64,000 nt of DNA from Collinsella aerofaciens (lineage in GTDB: Bacteria; Actinomycetota; Coriobacteriia; Coriobacteriales; Coriobacteriaceae), in assembly GCF_015548375.1 (NCBI RefSeq), contig NZ_JADMWW010000009.1:1-64000 (forward strand), in the 5' to 3' direction. Positions 44,452 through 54,550 of this stretch are shown piece after piece. Both the position numbers and the translations under genes were made by a program. The notes under the pieces were generated by a model, which saw nothing but the letters and a program-made list of their open reading frames with translations, searched no databases and was not told the DNA's origin. How positions within the stretch are numbered: position 1 is the stretch's first letter; each line of letters opens with the position of its first letter.

Positions 44452-44526
44452 AGGCGCTTGCATGACCTCACCGTGTCTCAGAGGTGTCATACATTTTTTG
44501 CAAGGAACTCGAAAGGAACTCCAGAA

Positions 44527-44793
44527 GTGGCAAACATCAAGTCTCAGAAGAAGCGTATCCGCACCAATGAGGCAGCTCGCATGCGTAACAAGGCTGTCAA
44601 GTCCGAGCTCAAGACGCTGACCAAGCACGTCCAGTCCGCCGTCGCCGAGGGCGACGCCGAGAAAGCCCAGGCTGCCCTCAAGACCGTCACCAAGCGTCTC
44701 GACATGGCTGCCGCCAAGCATGTTATCCACAAGAACCAGGCTTCCAACCGCAAGTCCGGTCTTGCCAAGCTCGTGAACAGCATCAACGCCTAA
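44527..44793 (+). CDS. rpsT: 30S ribosomal protein S20, 88 aa
   Basis: S20 binds 16S rRNA early in assembly. The basic helical sequence [20 protein letters not shown] and the [17 protein letters not shown] end are diagnostic. GTG 44527 is the start, with AAAGGA upstream. A perfect terminator follows at 44828, so it is monocistronic. Confidence 0.97.
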   Translation: MANIKSQKKRIRTNEAARMRNKAVKSELKTLTKHVQSAVAEGDAEKAQAALKTVTKRLDMAAAKHVIHKNQASNRKSGLAKLVNSINA

Positions 44794-44827
44794 GTTGTAA
44801 ATTTCACACCACACAGATTACGCGCAT

Positions 44828-44864
44828 AAATGGAGCCTGTTTTATGGAACAGGCTCCATTTTTT
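44828..44864 (+). terminator. Intrinsic terminator after rpsT
   Basis: AAATGGAGCCTGTT (44828-44841) pairs perfectly with AACAGGCTCCATTT (44848-44861), followed by further T residues. Confidence 0.92.
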
Positions 44865-44889
44865 GTACCGCTCGGGTAAGATAGTCCGC

Positions 44890-46701
44890 ATGAATACTTC
44901 AATTGACATTTCCCACATCCGCAACTTCTCAATCGTTGCGCACATCGACCATGGCAAGTCCACGATCAGCGATCGCATCCTCGAGCTCACCCATACCGTC
45001 GACGAACGCGACATGGAGTCGCAGCTGCTCGACACCATGGATATCGAGCGCGAGCGCGGCATCACGATCAAGTCCAATGCCGTTCGCGTGTCCTATGACG
45101 CCGACGATGGCGAGACGTATCAGTTCAATCTGATCGATACGCCGGGCCACGTGGACTTTACCTATGAGGTCTCGCGCTCGCTGGCAGCCTGTGAGGGCGC
45201 GGTGCTCGTCGTCGACGCCACGCAGGGCGTCGAGGCGCAGACCGTCTCTAACGCGACGCTCGCCATGAACGCCAATCTGGACATTGTGCCGGCCATCAAC
45301 AAGATCGACCTGCCCTCGGCTCATCCCGATGAGGTTAAGACCGAGATCGAGGATGACCTGGCGATCCCTGCCGATGATGCCGTGTGTGTCTCGGGCAAGA
45401 CCGGCGAGGGCATCCACGATCTGCTGGAGTCCATTGTCTTTCTGATCTCTCCGCCCAAGGGCGATGCGAATGCGCCGCTCAAGGCACTCATTCTGGATTC
45501 ATACTTCGACGAGTATCGTGGCGTCGTCGCCACGGTGCGCATCTTTGACGGCTCCATCAAAAAGGGCGATACCTTGCGCATGATGCAGGCAAAGGGCGAC
45601 TTTTTGGTCGATGGCGTGGGCGTCAAGCGTCCCGCCGAGACGCCGGTCGACGCGCTGACGGTCGGCGAGGTCGGATACGTGGTCACGGGCCTGAAGGACC
45701 CCGAGGCCGTTCGCGTGGGCGACACCCTTACCTGGGCGTCGAACCCCTGCCCCGAGCCGCTTCCCGGCTACCGCGAGGCTAAGCCCATGGTCTATACGGG
45801 CCTGTTCCCGATCGATAACAAGGACTACGAGAACCTGCGTGACGCGCTCGATAAGCTGCACGTCAACGACCCGTCGTTGGTGTGGGAGCCCGAGACCTCG
45901 GTGGCGCTCGGCTTTGGCTTCCGCGTGGGCTTCTTGGGCCTGCTGCATATGGAGGTCGTCAAGGAGCGCCTGGAGCGTGAGTTCAATCTTGACCTCATTG
46001 CCACGAGCCCCTCGGTGGACTATCACGTCTACAAGACCGACGGCGAAATGATCGATGTCCGCAGTCCGCAGGACCTTCCCGAGGCCACGCGCATCGAGCG
46101 TATCGAGGAGCCCTACCTTAAGGCAAAGATCATCTGCCCGCCCGAGTATACGGGTGCCGTCATGCAGCTCGCTATCGAGCACCGCGGCATTACTACCGAC
46201 ATGATCCATCTCACGAGCAAATCGGTCGAGATGCGCTTTGATATGCCGCTCGCCGAGCTCATCTTGGACTTCTTTGACCAGCTCAAGAGTCGTACAAAGG
46301 GCTATGCCTCGCTCGACTACGAGTTCAACGAGTACCGTCCCTCTGAGCTCGTTAAGCTTGATATTTTGCTTTCGGGCGACGAGGTGGACGCGCTGTCGTT
46401 TATCGTCCATAAGGACAAGGCCTATGGCCTGGCCCGTGGTCTGTGCGACAAACTTAAGGAGATCATCCCGCGTCAGCTGTTCGAGGTGCCCATCCAGGGT
46501 GCTATCGGCAACAAGATCATCGCCCGTTCTACCGTCAAAGCGCGTCGCAAGGACGTTCTTGCTAAGTGCTACGGCGGCGATATCTCGCGTAAGCGCAAGC
46601 TGCTCGAGAAGCAGAAAGAGGGCAAGAAGCGCATGAAGGCCATCGGCTCGGTCGAGGTCCCGCAGGAGGCCTTTATGGCGATCCTCAAGGTGGACGAGTA
46701 G
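44890..46701 (+). CDS. lepA: Elongation factor 4 (LepA), 603 aa
   Basis: LepA is a ribosome-associated GTPase with roles in initiation and back-translocation. G1 [14 protein letters not shown]3 DTPGHVDF and G4 NKIDLPSA are present, plus the LepA-specific C-terminal domain rich in Lys/Arg. ATG 44890 matches the family start. There is no clear ribosome binding site, and TAAGAT (44877-44882) ends only 7 nt before the ATG, so the transcript may be leaderless. Confidence 0.97.
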   Translation: MNTSIDISHIRNFSIVAHIDHGKSTISDRILELTHTVDERDMESQLLDTMDIERERGITIKSNAVRVSYDADDGETYQFNLIDTPGHVDFTYEVSRSLAACEGAVLVVDATQGVEAQTVSNATLAMNANLDIVPAINKIDLPSAHPDEVKTEIEDDLAIPADDAVCVSGKTGEGIHDLLESIVFLISPPKGDANAPLKALILDSYFDEYRGVVATVRIFDGSIKKGDTLRMMQAKGDFLVDGVGVKRPAETPVDALTVGEVGYVVTGLKDPEAVRVGDTLTWASNPCPEPLPGYREAKPMVYTGLFPIDNKDYENLRDALDKLHVNDPSLVWEPETSVALGFGFRVGFLGLLHMEVVKERLEREFNLDLIATSPSVDYHVYKTDGEMIDVRSPQDLPEATRIERIEEPYLKAKIICPPEYTGAVMQLAIEHRGITTDMIHLTSKSVEMRFDMPLAELILDFFDQLKSRTKGYASLDYEFNEYRPSELVKLDILLSGDEVDALSFIVHKDKAYGLARGLCDKLKEIIPRQLFEVPIQGAIGNKIIARSTVKARRKDVLAKCYGGDISRKRKLLEKQKEGKKRMKAIGSVEVPQEAFMAILKVDE

Positions 46702-46705
46702 GTCT

Positions 46706-47749
46706 ATGGCGCTTTCCGAATACAGCAAGCGGCTGCTGGGCGCCTATGCCGAGCAGCCGTTCCTTATGGCTCCCATGGCGGGCGTAACCGATCCCGCTTA
46801 TCGCATCATGTGCCGCCGCCGCGGTGCCAATCTCGCCTATAGCGAGATGGTGAGCGTGGCGGGCCTTGCCTATGCCAGCAACAAGACCTGGCGCCTGGTG
46901 CTACCGGCCGACGAGGAGCAGCAGATTTGCGTGCAGCTCTTTGGCTCCAAGCCCGAGCAGTTTGCGAGTGCCGTCGCCGCCGTCGAGGAGCGTGTGGGCG
47001 ATCGCCTGTCATTGATTGATATCAACATGGCCTGTCCGGCTCGCAAGGTCGTTACTAAGGGCGAAGGCTCGGCGCTTATGCGCACGCCCGACCTGGCCGA
47101 GAAGATTGTCGAGGCAGCGGTGGGCGCGGCGCATGTTCCCGTGACCGTGAAGATCCGCAAGGGTTTTTATGCCGAGGACCGCAACGCCGCAACGTTTGCC
47201 CAGATGCTTGAAGGGGCGGGCGCCTCTGCAGTTGCCGTGCACGGTCGTTGTGCCACGCAGCTCTATACGGGCCAGGCCGATTGGTCTGTCGTCGATGAGG
47301 TTGCCGACGCCGTCGAGATTCCCGTGATTGGTTCGGGTGATGTGTTCTCGGCCGAGGACGCTGCTGAGCATCTGCGCAGTTCTGGTGCCAGCGCGGTGTT
47401 TATCGCGCGCGGCATCTACGGCAATCCGTGGGTGTTCGGTGATGCTCGCGCCCTTGCGCTCGATGGCATGCCGGTGCCGGCGCGCAGCTCCGTTGAGCGC
47501 CTAGACGCCCTGCGTGAGCACCTAACGCTGACGCATGAGCTCCTGCCGCTCATGTCGCGTGCCCGTACGTACGCAAGCTGGTACTTAAAAGGCATGCCCC
47601 ATGCCGCCGCTTGGCGTGCTCATGTGGTGCGCTGCTCCACGTACGAGGAGTTCATGGCGCTGGTCGATGAGATCGAGCGCGATGTGGTGGCCTGCGAGGC
47701 TGCCCTTGCCGCCGGCGAATCGGTGCCCCCTCATCCGCTGGGGGCTTAA
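46706..47749 (+). CDS. dusB: tRNA-dihydrouridine synthase (DusB-like), 347 aa
   Basis: FMN enzyme that reduces uridines in tRNA. N-terminal APMAGVTDPAYRIMCRRRGA, the catalytic-Cys region INMACPARKVVTKGEGSALM and AVHGRCATQLYTGQADW are conserved. It starts four bases after lepA; hemW follows two bases later. Assignment to the DusB subgroup rather than another Dus is by general similarity. Confidence 0.93.
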   Translation: MALSEYSKRLLGAYAEQPFLMAPMAGVTDPAYRIMCRRRGANLAYSEMVSVAGLAYASNKTWRLVLPADEEQQICVQLFGSKPEQFASAVAAVEERVGDRLSLIDINMACPARKVVTKGEGSALMRTPDLAEKIVEAAVGAAHVPVTVKIRKGFYAEDRNAATFAQMLEGAGASAVAVHGRCATQLYTGQADWSVVDEVADAVEIPVIGSGDVFSAEDAAEHLRSSGASAVFIARGIYGNPWVFGDARALALDGMPVPARSSVERLDALREHLTLTHELLPLMSRARTYASWYLKGMPHAAAWRAHVVRCSTYEEFMALVDEIERDVVACEAALAAGESVPPHPLGA

Positions 47750-47751
47750 GG

Positions 47752-48984
47752 GTGGCCGTTACCGCGCTGTATGCGCACGTGCCGTTTTGCGCCCAAAAGT
47801 GCCGGTACTGCGACTTTGACTCACGCAGTTTTGCTCCGTGCGACCTGAGCGCTGCGCTCGATTTCTATTTTGAGCAGTTGTTCGCGCGTCTCGATGCTTT
47901 TGGCAAGGCTGGGGCCCTTGACCAGATCCGCACCGTCTATGTTGGCGGCGGTACGCCGTCGCTGGCGGGGGAGCGCCTGGTGGAGCTTGTGCGGCGTATT
48001 CGTGCGTGGTGCGCCCCCGTTGAGTTTACCTGCGAGGCCAATCCCGAGTCGCTGACCGCCGAGCTTGCCGCTGCGCTTGCCAAGGTTGGTGTCACACGCG
48101 TCTCTCTGGGCGTGCAAACGCTCGATAACACCGAACTTACTGCCATCGGCCGTATTCACGATGCCGATCGGGCGCTCGCCGCCATCGCGACGGTCAAGAA
48201 CGCTGGGCTTGACGTGTCGTGCGACCTTATGTGCGGACTTCCCGGGCAGACCGCAGCGAGTTGGAAGCACACGCTCGATGGCGTGCTGGCGGCGGCTCCG
48301 CATCATGTGTCGGTCTACCCGCTTACGCTTGAGGAGGGGACGCCCCTTTATCGCATGGCGTGCCGCGACGAGTCGGTCGAGCCCGACGAGGATTTTCAAG
48401 CTTCGTGCATGGATGTGGCGCGTGAGCGTCTGGGTGCGGCCGGCTATCACCCGTATGAGGTGGCAAGCTATGCGCTCGACGGCCATGAGTGCGCCCATAA
48501 CATTGCCTACTGGACCGGACGGGGCTACCTGGGCCTGGGTCGTTCTGCCGCGGGCATGCTCGACGCCGGGGATTTCGACCGTCTTGCAGGTTTGTTCCCC
48601 GGTGTTTCTTCTCGAGGCGTTGCGTACCGCGTGCGTCTGGTGCAACGTGACGATGACGCGACGGCGTTCGAGACTGAATATCTGTCGCAGCGTGAGGCTG
48701 CGGCTGAAGACCTGATGCTCGCTTGTCGCATGACGCGCGGTATTGCGTCCGATCTGTTGGTTCGTGCAGCTTGCGTCATCCCAACGGGCGAGCTGGCAGC
48801 TGCCTGCGATCGCGCGCTCGAATTGGGTCTTGCCACTTGGGTGCCCGAGACGCTCGGAGTCCATGAGGGACCCTTCACTTCGGCAGACGTCCTCGCGGGC
48901 CATGTCCGAGCTCGTCTGGCGCCGACACACCTGGGCTGGCTCGATGGAAATGTTCTGTTCGAGCTGTTTTGGGATCTAGCTTAG
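47752..48984 (+). CDS. hemW: Radical SAM HemW-like protein, 410 aa
   Basis: HemW is a heme chaperone related to coproporphyrinogen dehydrogenase HemN. The motif HVPFCAQKCRYCDF gives CxxxCxxC, followed by VYVGGGTPSL and CEANPESLT. GTG 47752 is the start. The lepA-hemW-dnaJ neighbourhood is common in Gram-positive bacteria and favours HemW over HemN. The family lacks the extra Cys in the second position of the HemN motif context. Confidence 0.92.
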   Translation: MAVTALYAHVPFCAQKCRYCDFDSRSFAPCDLSAALDFYFEQLFARLDAFGKAGALDQIRTVYVGGGTPSLAGERLVELVRRIRAWCAPVEFTCEANPESLTAELAAALAKVGVTRVSLGVQTLDNTELTAIGRIHDADRALAAIATVKNAGLDVSCDLMCGLPGQTAASWKHTLDGVLAAAPHHVSVYPLTLEEGTPLYRMACRDESVEPDEDFQASCMDVARERLGAAGYHPYEVASYALDGHECAHNIAYWTGRGYLGLGRSAAGMLDAGDFDRLAGLFPGVSSRGVAYRVRLVQRDDDATAFETEYLSQREAAAEDLMLACRMTRGIASDLLVRAACVIPTGELAAACDRALELGLATWVPETLGVHEGPFTSADVLAGHVRARLAPTHLGWLDGNVLFELFWDLA

Positions 48985-49042
48985 GCCGCTCGGGTAGAAT
49001 TACCGGAATATATACGCTGCTGTGAGCAGGAGGTTGGCGCGC

Positions 49043-50146
49043 ATGGCGACGATGAACGAAAAAGATTACTACGAGATTTTGGGTGTCTCCAAGGACGCCA
49101 CCTCGCGTGATATTCAAAAGGCCTTCCAGCAAAAGGCCCGCAAGCTCCATCCGGACGTCAACAAAGAGCCGGATGCCGAGGAAAAGTTTAAAGAGGTTTC
49201 CGAGGCCTACGCCGTGCTTTCGGACGAGCAGAAGCGTTCGCGCTACGACGCCATGCGTTCGGGCAACCCCTTCGCCGGCGCTCCTACGGCTTCGCCCTAT
49301 GGCGGCGGCTACGCCGGCAGCGCGGGCTATGGCAATCCCTTTGAGGGCGGTTTTCCCTTTGGTGGCGCCTGGGGCCAGCCGCGTCGCGGGCAGGCTGCCT
49401 ACAATCCCGAGAACGGCGCCAACGTGGTCGTTGATATCAAACTCGACGCCAAGGAGGCCAAGGGCGGTGCCCGCAAGACCGTCCGCTACACGCGCTTCGA
49501 TACCTGCGGTCACTGCGGCGGCTCGGGTTCTGTCTCCTCCGAGCATGCCCATACCTGCCCAAGCTGTGGCGGCCGCGGTCACATCGACGTCGACCTGTCC
49601 TTCCTGTTTGGTGCGGGCACGTTCCAGTCGGTCTGCCCCGAGTGCGGCGGTTCCGGTAAGGTCGTGGCAGACCCCTGCCCTGATTGCGGTGGCAGCGGTC
49701 GTACTCGCGTAACCTCCGAGCAGACGATTGAGTTTCCTGCCGGCACGCACGATGGCGACGAGGTCCGCATTAGCGGCATGGGTCATGCTGGCACCAACGG
49801 TGCCGCGGGCGGCGACCTGGTCGGCCGCGCCCATGTTGAGGCCGAGCGCTTGGAAGGCAAAGCTCGTACCGGTTTTTACCTGATGGGCATCGTGGCGCCG
49901 TTTTTGGTACTCTCGGCCATTTCGGGCGTGTTCTCGGCCTTTGCCGTGATGTGCTTTATTCCGTTTACCATGGGCCTGTTCATGGTGCTTTCGGACGGCG
50001 TGCTTCATCGCAGTCTGCTGTGGTGGAAGCGCGGCGCGATGCAGTTTGCCAACGGTTTTGCCAACGGCTTCATGTTCGCGCTCGTGTCGGTTTGGTTCGC
50101 GAGCTGCTCGCAACGGGCCATGCTTTCGCCGTACCAAATGCAATAA
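49043..50146 (+). CDS. DnaJ-type co-chaperone with C-terminal membrane helices, 367 aa
   Basis: Residues 6-75 are a J domain with HPD at 36-38. A Gly-rich linker follows, then CTD I with four CxxCxGxG zinc repeats (CGHCGGSG from 155, [24 protein letters not shown]). After [17 protein letters not shown] the usual second C-terminal domain is absent. From about residue 278 there are roughly three hydrophobic helices ([20 protein letters not shown], then [18 protein letters not shown], and [13 protein letters not shown]). This would place a zinc-finger J protein at the membrane. ATG 49043 has AGGAGG upstream. A canonical DnaJ follows 80 nt later. Confidence 0.85.
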   Translation: MATMNEKDYYEILGVSKDATSRDIQKAFQQKARKLHPDVNKEPDAEEKFKEVSEAYAVLSDEQKRSRYDAMRSGNPFAGAPTASPYGGGYAGSAGYGNPFEGGFPFGGAWGQPRRGQAAYNPENGANVVVDIKLDAKEAKGGARKTVRYTRFDTCGHCGGSGSVSSEHAHTCPSCGGRGHIDVDLSFLFGAGTFQSVCPECGGSGKVVADPCPDCGGSGRTRVTSEQTIEFPAGTHDGDEVRISGMGHAGTNGAAGGDLVGRAHVEAERLEGKARTGFYLMGIVAPFLVLSAISGVFSAFAVMCFIPFTMGLFMVLSDGVLHRSLLWWKRGAMQFANGFANGFMFALVSVWFASCSQRAMLSPYQMQ

Positions 50147-50227
50147 CATCAAACCCTCTGTTTGCGGTCGGCCCAGCTTGGGTATAGGACGCACTGTGAC
50201 AATAATGAAAGTCGGAAGGATTCGGTC

Positions 50228-51376
50228 GTGTCGGAAAATAGGGATTACTACGAGGTGCTTGGCGTCGACAGGGATGCCGACGCGCGGACGATCAAGCGTG
50301 CGTTTCTAAAGAAGGCCCGTACCGTACATCCGGATGTTTCGGACGACCCCGAGGCCGAGGCCAAGTTCAAGGAGCTCAACGAGGCCTATTCCGTTCTTTC
50401 CGATGAGCAGAAGCGTGCTAACTACGACCGTTACGGCACTGCCGACGGCCCTGGTGGTTCGGGCTACGTCGATATCAACGATATCTTTGGTGGCATGGGC
50501 ATGGACGACTTGTTCTCCTCGTTCTTTGGCGGCGGTGCCGGCGGTGGCGCCCGCAACCGTCGTGAGCGTCGTCGCGGTCGCGACATGGCCATCTCGCTTT
50601 CGGTGACGCTCGAGGAGGCGGCGCTCGGCTGCAAAAAGACGATCAGCTATGACCGCCTTGCTCCTTGCGAGGACTGCAATGGCACCGGTAGGGCAGAGGG
50701 CGCACAGGAAAAGCAGTGCGGCCGCTGTCACGGTACAGGCTACGTCACGACGGTCCAGCGCTCGTTCCTGGGCCAGGTTCAGTCTTCCTCGCCTTGCCCC
50801 GACTGCCATGGCGAGGGCACGGTTATCGACCATCCCTGCGAGACCTGCGACGGTCAGGGCCGCACGCCTTCGCATGAAAAGATCGACATCGATATTCCCG
50901 CCGGCGTTTCGACCGGTCGCCAGCTGCGCGTGAGCGGCTTTGGCGAGGCCGGCCTTCGCGGCGAGCCCTCGGGTGACCTGATTGTCAACGTGCGCGTTGC
51001 CGACCATGAGCGCTTTAAGCGCAACGGTGACGACCTGTACCTGGTGAGCGATATCTCGATTGCGCAGGCTGCGCTCGGCTGCGAGATTGAGGTCGAGGGC
51101 ATTATGCCCGACGAGGTCGTTAAGGTGACGGTTCCCGCCGGCGCCCAGTACGGCGACACCGTGAACGTCAATAATTACGGCATGCCGCGCATTGGCGGTG
51201 GCGGTTCGCGTGGCCGCCTGATCGTGCAACTGCGCGTGGTCGTTCCCACCAATCTTTCCAATAAGCAGCGCGAGCTGCTCCGTGCTTTTGCCGATGATAT
51301 GGGCGATGACGTCGCTTCCGGTAAGAAGTCGGTGACCGACCGTATCAAGAGTGCCCTCGACGATATCCTCGATTAA
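50228..51376 (+). CDS. dnaJ: Chaperone protein DnaJ, 382 aa
   Basis: Full canonical order: J domain (DYYEVLGVDRDADARTIKRA, HPD motif), Gly/Phe region with GGMGMDDLFSSFFGGG, four zinc repeats (CEDCNGTG, CGRCHGTG, CPDCHGEG, CETCDGQG), CTD I-II and dimerisation end. It stimulates DnaK ATPase and delivers clients. GTG 50228 has GGAAGGA upstream. No dnaK, grpE or hrcA is adjacent. mtaB starts 9 nt downstream. Confidence 0.95.
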   Translation: MSENRDYYEVLGVDRDADARTIKRAFLKKARTVHPDVSDDPEAEAKFKELNEAYSVLSDEQKRANYDRYGTADGPGGSGYVDINDIFGGMGMDDLFSSFFGGGAGGGARNRRERRRGRDMAISLSVTLEEAALGCKKTISYDRLAPCEDCNGTGRAEGAQEKQCGRCHGTGYVTTVQRSFLGQVQSSSPCPDCHGEGTVIDHPCETCDGQGRTPSHEKIDIDIPAGVSTGRQLRVSGFGEAGLRGEPSGDLIVNVRVADHERFKRNGDDLYLVSDISIAQAALGCEIEVEGIMPDEVVKVTVPAGAQYGDTVNVNNYGMPRIGGGGSRGRLIVQLRVVVPTNLSNKQRELLRAFADDMGDDVASGKKSVTDRIKSALDDILD

Positions 51377-51385
51377 GGAGCCCGC

Positions 51386-52678
51386 GTGCTCGCACCCCAT
51401 ATTTCCGTCGTCAACCTCGGCTGCCGTGTCAACCGGGTTGAGTCCGACCGTATCACTGCCGATCTTATGCGCCTGGGCTTTGCTATGGTGGAGCCCCAGG
51501 ATGCCGATTTGATCGTCATTAACACCTGTGCCGTTACGGGCGAGGCCGAGGCCAAGACCCGTAAGGCCGTTCGTCATGCGCTGTCCCATCCAAACGAGCC
51601 CTATGTGCTCGTGACCGGTTGCGTGGTCAATTTGCATCCTGAGGAGTTGTTGGAGCTTTCGGATCGCGTGATCGCCGAACCGTCCAAGATCGATGTCGCC
51701 GAACGTGTCTGTGAGGTGCTGGGCGTTGAGTCCGATAGCGTTCCCGCCTGCAGCGATGGCGAGGTGGTCGATGCGCTCGGTCGCTCTCGCCTGGGCGTGA
51801 AGATTCAGGACGGCTGCAACCACCGCTGCACCTATTGCATTGTGTGGAAGGCACGTGGCCCCGAGCGCTCCGCGCCCGTCGAGTCCGTGCTCGAGCAAGT
51901 TCGCGAGGCCCAGGAGGCCGGCGTGCCCGAGGTGGTGCTGACCGGTGTGAACCTGGGTGCCTACGATGGCAAGAGCGCGACCGACGAGCATGTCGAAATC
52001 GATGAGCTGCTCGAGGCCATCATGGAGCGCACGTCTATTCCGCATGTGCGCATTTCCTCGGTCGAGCCCATGGATATCTCTGAGCGCCTGCTTAAGGTTA
52101 TGGCGCGCTATCCGCAGCGTATCGCCCCGTTTTTGCACCTGCCCGTGCAGTCCGGCTGCACGGCGACCCTGCATCGCATGGGCCGTCCCTATAGCGCCGA
52201 GGCCTTTGAGGACACGGTGCGCATGATTCGTGCCAACTTGCCCCAGGTGTCTCTTTCGTGCGATGTCATCGTCGGTTTTCCTGGTGAGACGGACGAGGAG
52301 TTCGAGGAGTCGCTGGCGCTGTGCCGTCGTGTGGGTTTCTCGCGTATGCACGTGTTCCGCTATAGCAAGCGTCCCGGTACCCTTGCTGCCGATATGCCCG
52401 ACCAGGTGCCGCCCGAGGTTATGGCTGAGCGCAGCCGCCGTATGCGGGCCGCGGCACAGGAGCTCGCTATTGCCGACGCTCGTCGTCGCGTGGGCACAGT
52501 CGAGCGTGCCGTGCTCGAGTATGGTGACAACCTGACGCTCGGCTCGTTCCATCATGCCCGTCTTGACGATACCTGTGGACTTTCAGCCCCGTGCCTGCTC
52601 GATGTTGCTATCATCGGAGTCGATGATTCCGGCTTGGTCCATGCGCGCAGGGAGGTTCATGGAAGCCTCGAAGATTAG
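51386..52678 (+). CDS. mtaB: MtaB-type tRNA methylthiotransferase, 430 aa
   Basis: MtaB makes ms2t6A37 in tRNAs that read ANN codons. The N-terminal UPF0004 domain has its cluster Cys in NLGCRVNRVES, NTCAVTG and TGCVVN. The radical SAM motif is CNHRCTYCIV, and a TRAM-like domain is C-terminal. GTG 51386 follows GGAGCCCGC. The dnaJ-mtaB-phoH neighbourhood supports MtaB rather than MiaB or RimO. Confidence 0.9.
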   Translation: MLAPHISVVNLGCRVNRVESDRITADLMRLGFAMVEPQDADLIVINTCAVTGEAEAKTRKAVRHALSHPNEPYVLVTGCVVNLHPEELLELSDRVIAEPSKIDVAERVCEVLGVESDSVPACSDGEVVDALGRSRLGVKIQDGCNHRCTYCIVWKARGPERSAPVESVLEQVREAQEAGVPEVVLTGVNLGAYDGKSATDEHVEIDELLEAIMERTSIPHVRISSVEPMDISERLLKVMARYPQRIAPFLHLPVQSGCTATLHRMGRPYSAEAFEDTVRMIRANLPQVSLSCDVIVGFPGETDEEFEESLALCRRVGFSRMHVFRYSKRPGTLAADMPDQVPPEVMAERSRRMRAAAQELAIADARRRVGTVERAVLEYGDNLTLGSFHHARLDDTCGLSAPCLLDVAIIGVDDSGLVHARREVHGSLED

Positions 52679-53645
52679 ACTTACCGTTCCCGAGGGAATC
52701 GACCCCTCGCGCGTTTTGGGCGCCGGCGACGGCGTCCTTCGTGCACTCGAGAACTTGGTGCGCGCCCATGTGGTCGCCCGTGGCGATAGCATCGCCGTGA
52801 GCGGTGACCCGGATGAGGTCGAACTCGTGGCGCGTTTTTTCGAACATGCCTTTCGTGAGGCTGCTGCCGGGCGCACGCTTTCTGCCGACGATGTCTCGCG
52901 CTGTCTGGCCGTTCTGCGCGACGGTGAGCACGAGGCTACGTCGCTTCGCGATGACGTGCTGCTTTCGTATCGCGGTCGTGCCATTCGCCCCAAAACGCTC
53001 GGCCAAAAGCGCTACGTGGATGCCATTCGCTCGCATACCATCACGTTTGGACTGGGTCCTGCCGGCACCGGTAAGACTTATCTGGCCATGGCGCTCGCCG
53101 TTGTCGCGCTTAAGCGTCACGAGGTGGGCCGTCTGATCTTGACGCGTCCGGTTGTCGAGGCGGGGGAGAACCTGGGCTTTTTACCCGGTACCCTCGAGGA
53201 AAAGATCGATCCCTACATGCGTCCGCTCTACGACGCCCTTTTTGACATGATGGATCGCGAGCGCACCGATGAGCTTATGGACCGCGGCGTGATCGAGATC
53301 GCCCCGCTTGCCTATATGCGCGGCCGCACGCTGAGCGATGCCTTCGTGGTGCTCGACGAGGCGCAAAATACCACGCCTGAGCAGATGAAGATGTTTCTGA
53401 CGCGCTTGGGTTTTAACTCCAAGTTCGTGATTACCGGCGACCTGAGCCAGCGCGACCTGGTGGGTCGTCGTGGCGGTCTTGCCGACGTTGAGCAGATTTT
53501 GGGCCGTGTCGACGATGTCGCATTTTCGCACCTCGAGCGTGCCGACGTGGTGCGCCATGCCTTGGTGGGACGTATCGTCGAGGCATACGACACTTATGAT
53601 GATGTGCGCGAGAAACGCGTACGTGACCGAAAGGAGTCCCGTTGA
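52659..53645 (+). CDS. phoH: PhoH family ATPase, 328 aa
   Basis: PhoH-like proteins are RNA-linked P-loop ATPases, usually next to ybeY. Walker A is GPAGTGKTYLAMA, Walker B is AFVVLDEAQNT, and FITGDLSQ-like VITGDLSQRDL follows. A KH-like segment precedes the ATPase. ATG 52659 lies inside the end of mtaB with GGGAGG unusually close; ATG 52641 is an alternative. The stop overlaps the ybeY start. Confidence 0.94.
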   Translation: MEASKIRLTVPEGIDPSRVLGAGDGVLRALENLVRAHVVARGDSIAVSGDPDEVELVARFFEHAFREAAAGRTLSADDVSRCLAVLRDGEHEATSLRDDVLLSYRGRAIRPKTLGQKRYVDAIRSHTITFGLGPAGTGKTYLAMALAVVALKRHEVGRLILTRPVVEAGENLGFLPGTLEEKIDPYMRPLYDALFDMMDRERTDELMDRGVIEIAPLAYMRGRTLSDAFVVLDEAQNTTPEQMKMFLTRLGFNSKFVITGDLSQRDLVGRRGGLADVEQILGRVDDVAFSHLERADVVRHALVGRIVEAYDTYDDVREKRVRDRKESR

Positions 53646-54151
53646 GTGTATTGATCAGCAACGATGCCGAACTCGATACGCTGCTTGACGCGCAGGAGGT
53701 GGAGCACATCTGCGAGGTTGTGCTTGCCGCCGAGGGCGTTGAACGTGAAGTCGAGATTTCCCTTTCGTATGTCGACGAGGACGAGATGCATGAGCTCAAC
53801 CACGAGTGGCGCGGTATCGACCGCACCACCGATGTGCTCTCGTTTGAGTGCGACTCGGCCTTTGACGATGACATTCCCGTCGATGAGACGCTCGAGCTCG
53901 GCGATATTATCTTGGCCCCGCAGGTCATTGCCCGTCAGGCCCCCGGCTTTGGCAATAGCCCTGCTGACGAGTGCCGTCTGATGCTCGTACACGGCATGCT
54001 GCACCTGCTGGGCTATGACCACATCGAGGACGACGAGGCCGAGGTCATGGAGGCCCGCGAGGACGCCATCCTGCGCGATTTGGCGCTCGAGCGCGGCGAG
54101 GACCCCAAGCTAGTCCACGTCGGCCCCATCACCAACCACGCCCACGACTAG
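53642..54151 (+). CDS. ybeY: Endoribonuclease YbeY, 169 aa
   Basis: Metal-dependent RNase needed for 16S rRNA 3' processing and ribosome quality control. The HGMLHLLGYDH motif supplies the three zinc-binding His; NHEWRGIDRTTDVLSFE is the conserved upstream segment. TTG 53642 overlaps the phoH stop and has AAGGAG 6 nt upstream. The C-terminal tail is short and charged. Confidence 0.95.
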   Translation: MSVLISNDAELDTLLDAQEVEHICEVVLAAEGVEREVEISLSYVDEDEMHELNHEWRGIDRTTDVLSFECDSAFDDDIPVDETLELGDIILAPQVIARQAPGFGNSPADECRLMLVHGMLHLLGYDHIEDDEAEVMEAREDAILRDLALERGEDPKLVHVGPITNHAHD

Positions 54152-54160
54152 GAGCCGTCT

Positions 54161-54538
54161 ATGATTCCCGGATCGAACAAGGACCATCCGTCCTTCTTAA
54201 AGTCGTTTTCCTACGCCATGGAGGGCTTCGTCACCGCCGTCAAGACCGAGCGTAACATTAAGGTCATGCTCGTGGCGGGCGTGTGCACCGTCATTGCCGG
54301 CTGCATCGTGGGGCTCGACATTGCCGAGTGGGCCACGATTATCATCTGTTGCGGCCTGGTGATTCACGGCGAGCTGTGCAACACCGCCATGGAGGCCATT
54401 GTCGACCTGGCGACCCAGGAGCTCCATCCGTTGGCCAAGCGTGCGAAGGACATCGCCGCCGCCTCTGTATACGTTCTTTCCATCACCGCCGCGATTGTGG
54501 GCGTGCTGGTATTTGCCCACGCGCTCGGCTTTATTTAG
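54161..54538 (+). CDS. dgkA: Diacylglycerol/undecaprenol kinase, 125 aa
   Basis: Small integral membrane kinase of the DgkA family; in Gram-positive bacteria it phosphorylates undecaprenol or related lipids. It has three hydrophobic helices, an N-terminal amphipathic stretch (GFVTAVKTERNIKVML) and the signature GELCNTAMEAIVDLATQ with the catalytic Glu. It lies between ybeY and era, the usual place for this gene. Confidence 0.9.
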   Translation: MIPGSNKDHPSFLKSFSYAMEGFVTAVKTERNIKVMLVAGVCTVIAGCIVGLDIAEWATIIICCGLVIHGELCNTAMEAIVDLATQELHPLAKRAKDIAAASVYVLSITAAIVGVLVFAHALGFI

Positions 54539-54550
54539 AAAGGGATTCCC

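Noticed and set aside
50306-52555. 749-codon open frame antisense to dnaJ and mtaB
   Set aside because: Antisense shadow of two genes with full motif sets.
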